Source of the DNA: Bacteroidales bacterium
Lineage (GTDB): Bacteria > Bacteroidota > Bacteroidia > Bacteroidales > UBA932
Assembly: GCA_023230265.1 (NCBI GenBank)
Contig: JALNXR010000122.1
Coordinates: 1-6,475, forward strand
DNA: 6,475 bases
Direction: 5' to 3'
Below the pieces are notes generated by a model. That model had not been told where the DNA came from and made no database searches. It saw nothing but the letters and a program-made list of their open reading frames with translations. Each line of letters starts with the position of its first letter. Within the stretch, counting starts at the first letter, position 1. A program made the position numbers and the translations under genes. Of the stretch, positions 6,040 to 6,475 are shown one piece after another.

Positions 6040-6475
6040 TTATATTAACTTCCTGTATAATCTGTTTATCTCCTTAAGGATCTCCTCTTCACCCTGTACC
6101 TCCCTCCTCTCCATCAACACCCTGCCATCGCAGATTACTGTGTCAATGCACGAGCTATTGGCAGAGTAGACCAGATTTGCCAGAAAGTTAATATTGGGAG
6201 TAAAGGCATAGTTATTGACGTCAACTAAAGATATATCAGCAAGATAACCCTCTTCAATTTTCCCGGATCTGATACCGAGAGCTGTTGCTCCGTTGATGGT
6301 TGCCAGATCAAGAAGCTCGTTTAGAGGCATTGCCGTTGGATCCCTTCTCCATCCCTTCTGTATCAATGCAGATGTCTTCATTGTCTCCAGCATATCAAGA
6401 TTATTGGAAGAGGCACAACCGTCGGTGCCAAGTGTCACTCGCACTCCGGCATCCCTGAACTCATTGTATTTGAAT
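6040..6475 (-). CDS. mtaD: 5-methylthioadenosine/S-adenosylhomocysteine deaminase, C-terminal part
   Basis: The frame is open to the right edge (first complete codon at 6474-6472), so the N-terminal two thirds, with the metal-binding HxH and other histidines, is outside the window; 144 complete codons remain before TAA at 6042-6040. The GTG at 6444 is an internal codon, not a start. The protein belongs to the amidohydrolase superfamily (TrzA/AtzA-like deaminases). The visible sequence carries [17 protein letters not shown], whose TDG aspartate is the metal ligand and catalytic residue, and whose following asparagine/LDM pattern is typical of MTA/SAH deaminases. Next come TINGATALG and the closing beta-sandwich segment with [15 protein letters not shown]. 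Family members deaminate MTA, SAH, adenosine or 5'-deoxyadenosine to the inosine form. Sitting upstream of a 6-oxopurine-type phosphorylase and mtnA, MTA or 5'-deoxyadenosine deamination is the most likely role. Chlorohydrolase, guanine deaminase and other amidohydrolases are less likely, given these motifs and the context. Confidence 0.9.
   Translation of the reverse strand, partial: FKYNEFRDAGVRVTLGTDGCASSNNLDMLETMKTSALIQKGWRRDPTAMPLNELLDLATINGATALGIRSGKIEEGYLADISLVDVNNYAFTPNINFLANLVYSANSSCIDTVICDGRVLMERREVQGEEEILKEINRLYRKLI

Noticed and set aside
6442..6444. GTG 6444 as the start of a 134-residue protein
   Set aside because: The frame stays open to the window edge and the upstream codons continue a recognisable deaminase domain, so this is an internal valine of a truncated gene.

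Overview
The window looks like a piece of Bacteroidota chromosome, probably Bacteroidales-like. The AT-leaning base composition, the near absence of Shine-Dalgarno sequences before most starts, a lipoprotein whose cysteine is followed by a Bacteroidota-style acidic export signal, and a TTTG / TAnnTTTG-type promoter candidate all point that way. This placement is inference; no marker gene fixes the genus. Coding density is very high: the longest stretch without a gene is 68 bases, and I see no tRNA, rRNA, CRISPR array, insertion sequence or prophage gene.

Left part, plus strand: the last 110 codons of an ATP-dependent phosphoenolpyruvate carboxykinase (pckA), then after 22 bases a 556-residue zinc-metallopeptidase lipoprotein of the ACE-like M2 family (or the closely similar M3 family).

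Right part, minus strand, transcribed right to left: the 3' portion of an MTA/SAH deaminase of the amidohydrolase superfamily, a trimeric-type purine nucleoside phosphorylase, a class II aldolase/adducin-family protein, mtnA (5-methylthioribose-1-phosphate isomerase), a HAD-superfamily hydrolase and a YycJ-like metallo-beta-lactamase-fold hydrolase. The last four are joined by three successive 4-base ATGA stop/start overlaps, and the aldolase starts 12 bases after the phosphorylase stop, so this is very probably one operon. It ends flush against the peptidase gene: the two convergent stop codons touch with no base between them.

The first four minus-strand genes fit a linear salvage route for 5'-methylthioadenosine and/or 5'-deoxyadenosine, the by-products of polyamine and radical-SAM chemistry. 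The adenine moiety is deaminated to an inosine-type nucleoside, phosphorolysed to hypoxanthine and a 5-substituted ribose-1-phosphate, isomerised to the ribulose-1-phosphate, and then cleaved by the class II enzyme (to DHAP plus an aldehyde, as in the DHAP shunt) or dehydrated (as by MtnB). No MtnN, MtnK, MtnC, MtnD, MtnE or MtnW gene is present in the window. This deaminase-first cluster ending in an aldolase-like enzyme is the most interesting system here. The coupled HAD phosphatase may also take part, but that is unproven.
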